Shown piece by piece: positions 8,666-15,715 of a stretch of 64,000 nt of DNA. Made by a program: the position numbers and the translations under genes. The stretch covers positions 1 through 64,000 of the forward strand of contig CAIMWO010000010.1 in assembly GCA_903845195.1 (NCBI GenBank), written 5' to 3'. The DNA is from an uncultured Phycisphaerales bacterium (GTDB lineage: Bacteria > Planctomycetota > Phycisphaerae > WQYP01). Within the stretch, counting starts at the first letter, position 1. Each line of letters starts with the position of its first letter. The notes under the pieces were generated by a model that ran no database searches, was not told where the DNA came from, and saw only the letters and a program-made list of their open reading frames with translations.

Positions 8666-9532
8666 TCAGAGCGTCTTTCGACGGGCTCTGACTCCGATCA
8701 GGCCGAGGACGCCAAGCAACGAAAGCCCGGCAGGGAGTGCCGCCGGCAGGGGAACGCTGGTTCCATAGATCTGATCCTGCACGCCGACGCCGGAAAGCAC
8801 CTGCACGTCCGTGGTTTGGTTATAGGTGCCGGTGATCTTATTCAGCATGGCGACAGCGGCATCGACTTCCAGTTTCTGCTGGCCAGACGTTCCATTGAGC
8901 ACTTCGAAAGTGCCACTGGAAAGATTGGCGGAGGTGATGCTGCCGAACTTGTCGCTCAGACCGTCATAGACAATTTCCCAGACGCCAAGCTGGAACGCCG
9001 CCGCGGCGATGTTGGCACTGGAAGTCGTCGAAGTCGTATTGAGGGCCCACGAGGCTTGATAGTTCTTGTTCCAGAATTCTTCGAGGTAAGCGGCTTTAGT
9101 AGCGCCCATACCGCTAAGGCCTGTCAAAGATGTCCAAGGCTTGGGAGCATCGGCCAGGGGGACCGAACTGCCGAAAGTCCAGGTGGAATTGCTTTGAAGC
9201 ACCACATCTTCAGTGCCTTCGATGCAGAAGGTCTGAAGAGTCGGCGAGGGGGCGGTTCCCGGAGACCAGTTGAGGATCTTCCAGTTGATGCCACCGGCAT
9301 AGACATTGTTATACTTAGTTGTGCCGGCATCAAAGGAGATGTTGAGATCTGTCGTATATGGGCCCAAGTTGCTTAAGTAGGCCGTTACAGAGTCTGCCTT
9401 GGCCGCTTGAGAGAAGGGGAGCAGCGCCGAAACCACTGCAGCCAACAGAAGTCCACATCGGGACCCCGATGTCAGGCTCTTACTGGTATGCGCGAGGAAT
9501 GGGCTGGAAACCCGATTGAGTATCTCCCTCAT
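8666..9532 (-). CDS. Secreted VPLPA-CTERM (PEP-CTERM type) sorting-domain protein
   Basis: A protein of 288 residues. An N-terminal signal peptide has hydrophobic core LLLAAVVSALLPF and probable cleavage after AAKA near residue 46. The C-terminal sorting tail has the signature VPLPAALP, a transmembrane stretch LSLLGVLGLIG and a basic end RARRK. This is the VPLPA form of PEP-CTERM tails, which exosortases cut and attach. The middle part is Ser/Thr/Asn-rich, as in many such proteins, with no enzyme domain seen; it has one notable FCIEGTED segment. It is the only obvious substrate in this window for the exosortase at 13106. GGGAG precedes the ATG. It is monocistronic, with its own terminator and a small hairpin in its leader. 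Confidence 0.88.
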   Translation of the reverse strand: MREILNRVSSPFLAHTSKSLTSGSRCGLLLAAVVSALLPFSQAAKADSVTAYLSNLGPYTTDLNISFDAGTTKYNNVYAGGINWKILNWSPGTAPSPTLQTFCIEGTEDVVLQSNSTWTFGSSVPLADAPKPWTSLTGLSGMGATKAAYLEEFWNKNYQASWALNTTSTTSSANIAAAAFQLGVWEIVYDGLSDKFGSITSANLSSGTFEVLNGTSGQQKLEVDAAVAMLNKITGTYNQTTDVQVLSGVGVQDQIYGTSVPLPAALPAGLSLLGVLGLIGVRARRKTL

Positions 9533-9544
9533 GACTGTCTCCCT

Positions 9545-9559
9545 TTTCGTTCCACGAAA
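9545..9559 (-). promoter_or_regulatory. Small perfect hairpin in the leader of the VPLPA-CTERM gene
   Basis: TTTCGT-TCC-ACGAAA (9545-9559) is a perfect 6-bp palindrome ending 12 bases before the start codon and immediately upstream of the GGGAG ribosome site. It could be an operator or an mRNA hairpin that affects translation. Only the palindrome is observed; any regulatory role is a guess. Confidence 0.3.
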
Positions 9560-10533
9560 CCATGTTAATGCTCTGGATCGCTTAGCTTTCCCACTTGAGC
9601 GCTACTGAAACATACCCCAGCATTTGAGAGACGCAAGCGGCATCTTCGCGGAATTTGGCCCCGACCTAATGCCGTTCTAATGTTTTTGAGAATCAAAAGA
9701 GGGGTAAGTGTTAAGTTGGTCAATCCGGGGTAGACGGGCGATCTTCGACGCCGTGGCAACGTAAGAAATCTAGGCAGGGACTCGAGAGTAGAGCATTTGA
9801 TGAGCAGCTGAATGTCGGAATGAACTGCTATTCAGGCGCTCTGTACGTCTGAGTTTTGGAAATGCTCGCGGATGTAAGGCGGAATCATCAATCAGGCCGA
9901 TGTGATGGAACCACTACAAGGATCGGGCAAATGCGGCGTGAGATTTGCGTTCACTCCGTCTAATAGCAAGAAGCGTGGGCCTGTTTGTCTCCAGCTATTC
10001 TTGACCATGTTAAATGAGGTAACAAAGACGGACTGCCGCCTCGTTCGCGCTGAAGGTACGCACTGTTCGAGAGGTGACGTAAACATAGGTACACTTGAGT
10101 GGCGCCAATCCGAGCGATAATGTCGGGTTAAGACTGGATCAATCAGTCCAGAATACGGCTACTAAGAGCCAAGAAAAGTCTCTAATGAAGGATTTTGCGC
10201 ATTGACTTGCATTATCTCAAATTGGAGTTAGTCTTAAATATGAGAGAGTAATTAAGTAGGGAGACGCATCTTTCGGCGGCATCGATTTGCTAAGCGCAGG
10301 CGATGCATTCAGGTATAAGGCGTCGGGGTGGCAGTTTGATCCCCCAAGTGGTTTTTGGGCGGATTCCCTTCAATGGTGGCAAAGTGTTGATGGCGCTGAA
10401 GGTGCGTCCACGCAGCGGGTGCAAATGCACATGGCTGTCTTTCTGCGCTCAAGCACTTCTGAAGTAGGCGGCCAAATCAGCCGAATCGTGATAGGGAGAG
10501 ATGTAACCACGATGAAGGTGGGAAAGGTTTGAA
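9560..10533. other. Intergenic region between the divergent VPLPA-CTERM gene and the EPS locus
   Basis: About 1 kb without a convincing gene. Both divergent promoters must lie here. Short ORFs (9902-10120 plus, 9892-10086 minus, 10287-10532 plus) show no recognisable motif or good ribosome site. A TTGACT at about 10203 followed by an AT-rich stretch to about 10255 is the best visible promoter candidate for the plus strand, but the -10 match is poor. The long untranslated leader before the NusG-like gene may hold its RNA target. I could not identify a riboswitch. Confidence 0.5.
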
Positions 10534-11088
10534 ATGACCTGCGAGGCTGTTCTTGAGGAAAACGCGCTGCGTACGCAATCCGTAGCGCGCATTATCGATC
10601 TGCCGGGGGTCTGGCATCTTCTACACACGAAGAGCCGGCAGGAAAAGGTGTTGTCCGATAATCTTCTGGCCATGGGGATTCCCCATTATTTGCCCCTGGT
10701 CACGGTGAGCCGGCGCTACGGCGGTCGCAAGTCATCTGCGGAGCTGCCGCTGTTTCCAGGATATGTGTTCTTGAAGGGAACATTGGATCAGGCCTACGCG
10801 GCGGATCGTACGAAACGAATTGCCCAGATCATTCCCATTGTTGATCAGAAACAGATCACTTGGGAGATTCGGAATCTGGCTATGGCACTTTCATCTGAGC
10901 GGGTCCTGGACCCGTATCCGTACTTGGTTCGCGGCGTGAGAGTTGAAGTCCGAGCCGGCCCCTTGCGTGGATTGCAGGGGATCGTGGAAAGCCGGGCCAA
11001 GCGGGATCGATTGATTCTTCAGGTTGAGGCGCTCGGTCAAGCGACCAGCCTGGAGATTGACGGCGCTCTTTTGGAACCGATCGAGTAG
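10534..11088 (+). CDS. NusG-like specialised transcription antiterminator (RfaH/UpxY/LoaP type)
   Basis: A protein of 184 residues. WHLLHTKSRQEKVLSDNLLA starts the NGN domain (about residues 26-115), which continues through GIPHYLPLV and LFPGYVFL. A KOW motif follows (about 131-160: GVRVEVRAGPLRGLQGIV). Core NusG usually sits beside secE and ribosomal genes. This copy instead heads a polysaccharide locus, the normal position for paralogues that bind RNA polymerase and suppress termination across long operons. GGAAAGG lies 6 bases before the ATG. Its probable target is the following locus of about 28 kb. Confidence 0.9.
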   Translation: MTCEAVLEENALRTQSVARIIDLPGVWHLLHTKSRQEKVLSDNLLAMGIPHYLPLVTVSRRYGGRKSSAELPLFPGYVFLKGTLDQAYAADRTKRIAQIIPIVDQKQITWEIRNLAMALSSERVLDPYPYLVRGVRVEVRAGPLRGLQGIVESRAKRDRLILQVEALGQATSLEIDGALLEPIE

Positions 11089-11099
11089 ATCGATCTTCC

Positions 11100-12044
11100 A
11101 TGAAGCGACGATGGAATGCGACCGGAAGCCCTCAGAAGCTGGGCATCAGCCGGTTGAATCGACAGCCAATGCGTCCTTGGACGCAAGCGCAGTCGAAGGG
11201 GGCGGAGCCTGCACACATCGCAGAGAACACGCGGCTACCGTTTTTTGAAGTTGCATGTATGAGCATTGGCATCATTGCTGAAGCCGACGCAATCGAACTG
11301 CACGGCGTACGCTTGAACCGCATGACTGAAGCCGAGTGCGTTCGGCACATCCTTGCGGAAAGCGATGCTGGTCGCGGCGGATGGGTGGTCACGGTCAACC
11401 TGGATATTCTTCGACGGATGACGCTGGACGGCAGGTATGCCTCGCTCTGCCAGCAGGCGACGTTGCAGGTTGCAGACGGAATGCCGTTGCTGTGGGCCGC
11501 ACGGATGCAAGGCACGCCGTTGCCGGAGCGCGTAGCCGGGTCAAGTGTGATCTGGAGCTTGTCGCAGGCTGCGGGCCTAGGTGGTCGGTCGGTATTTTTA
11601 CTGGGCGGCTCCGCTGGGACGGCAGACGAGGCGGCGGCGATCCTGAAGAAAACGAACCCGGGTTTGCAGATCGCCGGCACTTATCGTCCCGAGTTTGGAT
11701 TTGAGCAGGAATCGGGGTCGATCGAGCGGATCAGGACGATGCTGGTCGAAGCGAACCCCGACATCGTGTTTGTAGCGCTGGGCTCGCCGAAGCAGGAACA
11801 CTTGATCGCTCAATTGAGGGGCGACCTGCCGCGCACGTGGTGGCTCGGCGTCGGAATCAGTTTCAGTTTCGTCAGCGGCCATGTAAAGCGGGCGCCGAAA
11901 TGGATGCAGCGTTGCGGCTTGGAGTGGGTGCATCGTCTGATGCAGGAACCGCGCCGCCTGGCGCGACGTTATCTGGTGGATGATCTGCCGTTTGTATTCC
12001 GGCTTTTTGGCGTTGCGTGGGGACGGCGTTGGTCACGATCGTGA
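11100..12044 (+). CDS. WecG/TagA/CpsF family glycosyltransferase
   Basis: A protein of 314 residues; the conserved domain begins near MSIGIIAEADAIELHGVRL. It contains VTVNLDILRRM, the DG.PL segment VADGMPLLWAARM, and GSPKQE, all diagnostic of the WecG/TagA/CpsF (GT26) family. These enzymes transfer a sugar, often N-acetylmannosaminuronate or a hexosamine, to a lipid-linked acceptor at the inner face of the membrane. An alternative start at 11259 would remove a 53-residue basic leader not found in typical members, and neither start has a strong ribosome site. It lies 11 bp after the antiterminator gene, so they probably share a transcript. Confidence 0.9.
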   Translation: MKRRWNATGSPQKLGISRLNRQPMRPWTQAQSKGAEPAHIAENTRLPFFEVACMSIGIIAEADAIELHGVRLNRMTEAECVRHILAESDAGRGGWVVTVNLDILRRMTLDGRYASLCQQATLQVADGMPLLWAARMQGTPLPERVAGSSVIWSLSQAAGLGGRSVFLLGGSAGTADEAAAILKKTNPGLQIAGTYRPEFGFEQESGSIERIRTMLVEANPDIVFVALGSPKQEHLIAQLRGDLPRTWWLGVGISFSFVSGHVKRAPKWMQRCGLEWVHRLMQEPRRLARRYLVDDLPFVFRLFGVAWGRRWSRS

Positions 12045-12092
12045 CGAAGGCCCGACATCACTTGAGGCTGCACGAAATTTGCCAGCGTTGTT

Positions 12093-13091
12093 GTGGCAGA
12101 AAGATCAGTTGAAATTCCCATGAAGACTCGAGAAGACAAGAACGCCATGCAGCGAACGGGTCTGCTTCGCCATTCGCCGACCTCACGGCTGCTTACGCCG
12201 GCGCCGGTGACTATCGGCGGGATCGAGGCGTTTATTCTGCTGGCGGGATCGCTCCGCCCGACGGCGCTGTTGACGGGTGCGGGCCGGTCGGTGCTGGATC
12301 TGCCGCTAGAGGCCGGCTACACGCTGCAGCAGCATTGGATGATGCACGCGGAACGCCTATCGACTCTGCGAGATCGCGGAGAGTTGCCAGTTCGAATCTT
12401 GGTGAACGAGCCGCAGCACCCAGCAACAGAAATCAAGCAGGGGGCCGGAGTTCGAGCGGCATTTGAGACGGATCCACAGGAGTACCGGGGAACCGGCGGC
12501 GTTCTGCGGGATGTCGTTTCGGACTATGCCGATGACTCACTGATATTGGTCTCCTTTGCCGCAGGCTTGCTGATGGAAGACATCCGGGAAGTGGTCGCAT
12601 CGCTGGCGGAGCTGGAAAGTGACGTGGCAATTCTGACGCACGAGGACGGGACGGCCAGCGGACCGATGCTGATCCGCTGCGGCGTACTGCGGTCCATTGC
12701 CGACGTGGGATTTGTCGATTTTAAGGAACAGGCGATTCCGGTCATCACGGCGCAGTATACGGTCAAGGCGACCGCGCGATCCGTGCGGATACCGAATATG
12801 CGGGCGCGTGCCGGCTATCTTCAGGCGGTGAAGCAATATCACTGGCATCATGCAGGGATCGCTGAGTCCGCGGATCCCTTTGTCGAAGACTGGAAGTCTT
12901 CCTTTGCCGTCGTCGAACCGGGCGCGAAGGTTGCGGCCACGGCGGTGATTCATGACTCGGTCGTGCTTGATGGCGGCCAGGTCGACGCCGGCGCTGTCGT
13001 GGTGCGATCAGTAGTGTGCCCCGGAGGCGTGGTGGTGAAGAACGAGACGGTTATGGATCAGGTCGTCGTCGGACGATCCAGGGGCAACTGA
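12093..13091 (+). CDS. Degenerate NDP-sugar nucleotidyltransferase-like protein with hexapeptide tail
   Basis: A protein of 332 residues. The region from IEAFILLAGSLRPTALL to GRSVLDLPL aligns in layout with the start of sugar-nucleotide pyrophosphorylases, but the usual GGxGTRLxPLT loop is reduced to LLAGSLRPTAL. The middle part keeps an alternating hydrophobic Rossmann-like pattern (DSLILVSFAAGLLMEDI). The last 70 residues are hexapeptide-like (VVEPGAKVAATAVIHDSVVL). It may be a regulatory or structural relative rather than a catalyst. The start is GTG at 12093; ATG at 12120 is also possible. It overlaps only the longest form of the exosortase ORF. Confidence 0.6.
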   Translation: MAERSVEIPMKTREDKNAMQRTGLLRHSPTSRLLTPAPVTIGGIEAFILLAGSLRPTALLTGAGRSVLDLPLEAGYTLQQHWMMHAERLSTLRDRGELPVRILVNEPQHPATEIKQGAGVRAAFETDPQEYRGTGGVLRDVVSDYADDSLILVSFAAGLLMEDIREVVASLAELESDVAILTHEDGTASGPMLIRCGVLRSIADVGFVDFKEQAIPVITAQYTVKATARSVRIPNMRARAGYLQAVKQYHWHHAGIAESADPFVEDWKSSFAVVEPGAKVAATAVIHDSVVLDGGQVDAGAVVVRSVVCPGGVVVKNETVMDQVVVGRSRGN

Positions 13092-13105
13092 ACTTATCAC
13101 GGTCA

Positions 13106-14050
13106 ATGCGATCCGCTGCAGGCGCTGACGCCGTTCAGCGGTTCGCGCAATCGCAAATTCTGGAATTCAACGAATCTATGGCGGCAAGACTCACACGAAA
13201 TGGCTGGACGCGCTGGCACCTCGTCGGCGCGGTGCTTATGGTCACCCTCGCGGTGCTGTCGCGCCGCGCGGCATGGGGAGACATCCTGCGAATCGCAACC
13301 CGCGATGAGGAATCCAGCCACATCTTCCTGGTGCCTTTCGTATTTGTGTGGCTGGTATGGGTTCGTCGATTTCGTTTGCGTAACACACGTCCGCACGGGA
13401 AATGGTGGGGGCTGCTGGTCCTTGGTGCGGGTGCGATCTTGTCCTTCTGGGGATACGAGCGATCCATTCATTTTTTCTGGCACGCGGGTTCGGTGCTGGT
13501 GGCGGTAGGGGCGCTCCTGGTGATTGTGGGAACCGACATTCTACTGAGCTTTCTTCCCGCGTTCGGTGTGCTCATTTTCCTGGTGCCGGTGCCGGGGATG
13601 GTTCGCGAACAGATCGCGATCCCGCTTCAGACCTACACCGCAGTCATCACGCAGCAGTTGTTTGAAGTGCTGGGGGTGGCCGTCGAACGATCGGGAAACC
13701 TGCTGAGCATCAACGGCGTGGACGTCACGATTGCGGAAGCCTGCAACGGTGTGCGCATGGCATTCGCATTGACGCTCGTTTCCTGGGCGTTCGCATTCGG
13801 TACGCCCTTGCGCGGATATGCCCGCGGATTGGTGCTGGCGGCCAGTCCCATCACCGCGATCGGGTGCAACGTTATGCGAATCGCATTTGTATTGTGGTTT
13901 TACGGTGAACAGTTTTCATGGGCCGGTGCGGTTCACGACATCAGTGGCTGGTTGATGCTTGGACTTTCGTTCCTGCTCTTGTATTCGATACTGGCGGTCC
14001 TGCGCTGGGCGCTGGTGCCAGTAGAAGCCTTTACGCTGGCCAAGGACTAG
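13106..14050 (+). CDS. Exosortase (membrane transpeptidase-like cysteine protease)
   Basis: A protein of about 314 residues with eight or so hydrophobic segments. The exosortase catalytic set is complete: Cys213 in EACNGVRM, Arg258 in CNVMRIAF and His277 in AVHDISGW (numbered from the 13106 start). Exosortases recognise PEP-CTERM-type tails, cut them and transfer the protein to a cell-surface acceptor. The VPLPA tail of the divergent gene makes the XrtD-like (VPLPA-specific) subtype plausible, but I cannot classify it firmly. I chose ATG 13106 because the ATG at 13016 overlaps the upstream gene by 76 bp; ATG 13178, closer to the first membrane segment, is also possible. The EpsI gene follows 7 bp later. 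Confidence 0.92.
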   Translation: MRSAAGADAVQRFAQSQILEFNESMAARLTRNGWTRWHLVGAVLMVTLAVLSRRAAWGDILRIATRDEESSHIFLVPFVFVWLVWVRRFRLRNTRPHGKWWGLLVLGAGAILSFWGYERSIHFFWHAGSVLVAVGALLVIVGTDILLSFLPAFGVLIFLVPVPGMVREQIAIPLQTYTAVITQQLFEVLGVAVERSGNLLSINGVDVTIAEACNGVRMAFALTLVSWAFAFGTPLRGYARGLVLAASPITAIGCNVMRIAFVLWFYGEQFSWAGAVHDISGWLMLGLSFLLLYSILAVLRWALVPVEAFTLAKD

Positions 14051-14057
14051 ACCGGAA

Positions 14058-14732
14058 ATGGGACCAGACCGAGCGAGCTTCTGGAGTCTTGCGATCGCAT
14101 TGATCGTGCTGGCGCTGCTATTTGTGGAAGGACTCTTTAGGCCGACCGCGACGGATGCCGAGCCCTATCATCAGAGAACTCGTGAAGTCATTGAGGCGTT
14201 TCCCTTTGAAATTGATTCGTGGGTGGGCGTAGATGTTCCACAACCCACGGCGGCCGTGACGCTGCTGAAGCCCAACGCCATTTTGAGCCGGCGCTATCGA
14301 AGTCCGCATTCGCGTTACGATGTGACGCTGCTGATCGTGCAATGCCGCGATGCGAGCGACATGCAGGGGCACTATCCGCCTCTGTGCTATCCTTCCAATG
14401 GCTGGACCAAGGTGTCGTCGGAGCAGAAAGATTGGCGGACCGGCGATATGCTGATTCAGGGGACGCAATATCAGTTTTCCCGGATCATCAGCCGGCGCCC
14501 CGCGGAAACGGTGATTGCGAATTTCATGATTCTCCCGGATGGAACAACTGCACGGGGCATCGAAGCGGTGAACAAAGCGGCCGCCAGTTACCAGCGACAG
14601 TTCTACGGCGCGGCGCAGGTGCAGATACTCTGCGATGCGGTGATGCCGGTGGAAGAGCGGCAAAAAGCGGTCAACACGTTTCTGCAGGCCATCGAGCCGC
14701 TCATTCGGGTCATGAAATTCGATGAAAAGTAG
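14058..14732 (+). CDS. EpsI family protein (exosortase partner, DUF3485)
   Basis: A protein of 224 residues with one N-terminal membrane anchor (LAIALIVLALLFVEGLF) and an extracytoplasmic domain. The hallmark GHYPPLCYPSNGW corresponds to the conserved H..CY..GW motif of EpsI proteins. EpsI is encoded next to, or fused to, exosortases in EPS loci; its biochemical function is still unclear. It starts 7 bp after the exosortase stop, so they are surely co-transcribed. Confidence 0.9.
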   Translation: MGPDRASFWSLAIALIVLALLFVEGLFRPTATDAEPYHQRTREVIEAFPFEIDSWVGVDVPQPTAAVTLLKPNAILSRRYRSPHSRYDVTLLIVQCRDASDMQGHYPPLCYPSNGWTKVSSEQKDWRTGDMLIQGTQYQFSRIISRRPAETVIANFMILPDGTTARGIEAVNKAAASYQRQFYGAAQVQILCDAVMPVEERQKAVNTFLQAIEPLIRVMKFDEK

Positions 14733-14825
14733 CCCGAATTTGGCTTTTAGAAGGCCCTCTGTCACGGGTATTATGCAGATCGACGACTAAAGACGTGATG
14801 AACGATTGCTAACGCCGAATAATCC

Positions 14826-15590
14826 ATGCGGGGCATACGGAAAGACATGGAAAAAACAACGGAAACTCGGCCGATGGAAGAAACCCCCGAGACGCCGGTA
14901 ACGGTTCTCGACGACGGCGCTTCGCGAGCGCTTCAGGTTGCACGGTCGGCACTGGGCGCATTTTCGGTGGATGAAGCGGTGCTTTCGGCACGGGCTCAGA
15001 TGCTGGCGGCGTATCCGGAGCGACTTCAACACATACTGGATTACGTCGCGGCACGCGTGCCGCGGGAGCGTCTTGTGGTGGGATCCTCTTCTCTCACAGG
15101 CCCGATTCTGGATCGCCTCACGTACATTGAGGATACGAATCCGCTGCGGCTGCTGTATCTGACGTTACTCACCCAGGCGATCGACAAGGAGCATCAATCG
15201 ATCGCACATCCGGGGTTCATACACATCATCGAGCAACTGTGCCGGGATGAAGCGGTGCTGATCTTTTGTCTGAAGCAACAGCACCTGGAGATGACCAAAC
15301 GCAACGGCGCTTTTGCGCCGGGCAGACGCGCTGCCACCACGGCTTTCTATCTGCCGAACATCGCACCGGATATTGATCCGGAGGAGATTCCCAAGGGCCT
15401 GGTCGAATATCCGAAGCACATGAAAATGTATCTGTCTCATTTGCTGTCGTTGAATCTGATCAAGATCCGCCCGCCGGTCAAAGTAGATCATGATACCGAG
15501 TGGCTGACGTGGATCGTCTGTCCATCGGAATTCGGCGCGTTGTTCCTGTCAGCGTGTGTGCCGGCGTCGGGCAGCAAGCCCAACGTTTGA
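14826..15590 (+). CDS. DUF4393 / Abi-alpha-like protein
   Basis: A protein of 254 residues. The central region LTGPILDRLTYIEDTNPLRL, then LLTQAIDKEHQSIAHPGFIH and IIEQLCRDEAVLIF, matches the pattern of DUF4393 proteins: a helical bundle with L...YANLLA.A.D...HP.FV.II.QLS.DEA.IL. That family includes abortive-infection alpha proteins. The first 45 residues are acidic and probably disordered. No membrane segment or catalytic motif is seen. Lying between EpsI and the Wzc-like kinase, it could be a passenger defence gene or an EPS-specific member of the family. The assignment rests on recalled sequence pattern, not on a search. Confidence 0.6.
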   Translation: MRGIRKDMEKTTETRPMEETPETPVTVLDDGASRALQVARSALGAFSVDEAVLSARAQMLAAYPERLQHILDYVAARVPRERLVVGSSSLTGPILDRLTYIEDTNPLRLLYLTLLTQAIDKEHQSIAHPGFIHIIEQLCRDEAVLIFCLKQQHLEMTKRNGAFAPGRRAATTAFYLPNIAPDIDPEEIPKGLVEYPKHMKMYLSHLLSLNLIKIRPPVKVDHDTEWLTWIVCPSEFGALFLSACVPASGSKPNV

Positions 15591-15715
15591 ATCGCATCAC
15601 CGTAAAGTCAGTCTTTGTGCATCGTTGCGCTGGGCGACCGACGCGCGATGCGCACCCTCAACGTTGACGTATTCATCCCAAGAACATTCAACCGTCGCGA
15701 AAAGGAGTTGAAGCC

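Noticed and set aside
9892-10120. Overlapping short ORFs on both strands in the 1-kb gap
   Set aside because: Neither has a good ribosome site or any family pattern. Opposed overlapping ORFs are usually chance in GC-rich DNA.
10287-10532. 81-codon ORF just before the NusG-like gene
   Set aside because: TTG start, no ribosome site, no motif and atypical composition. It may be leader RNA rather than a gene.
9560-10533. c-di-GMP or c-di-AMP riboswitch in the EPS leader or before kdp
   Set aside because: I looked for the conserved core sequences of both classes and found no convincing match. A covariance-model scan would settle it.
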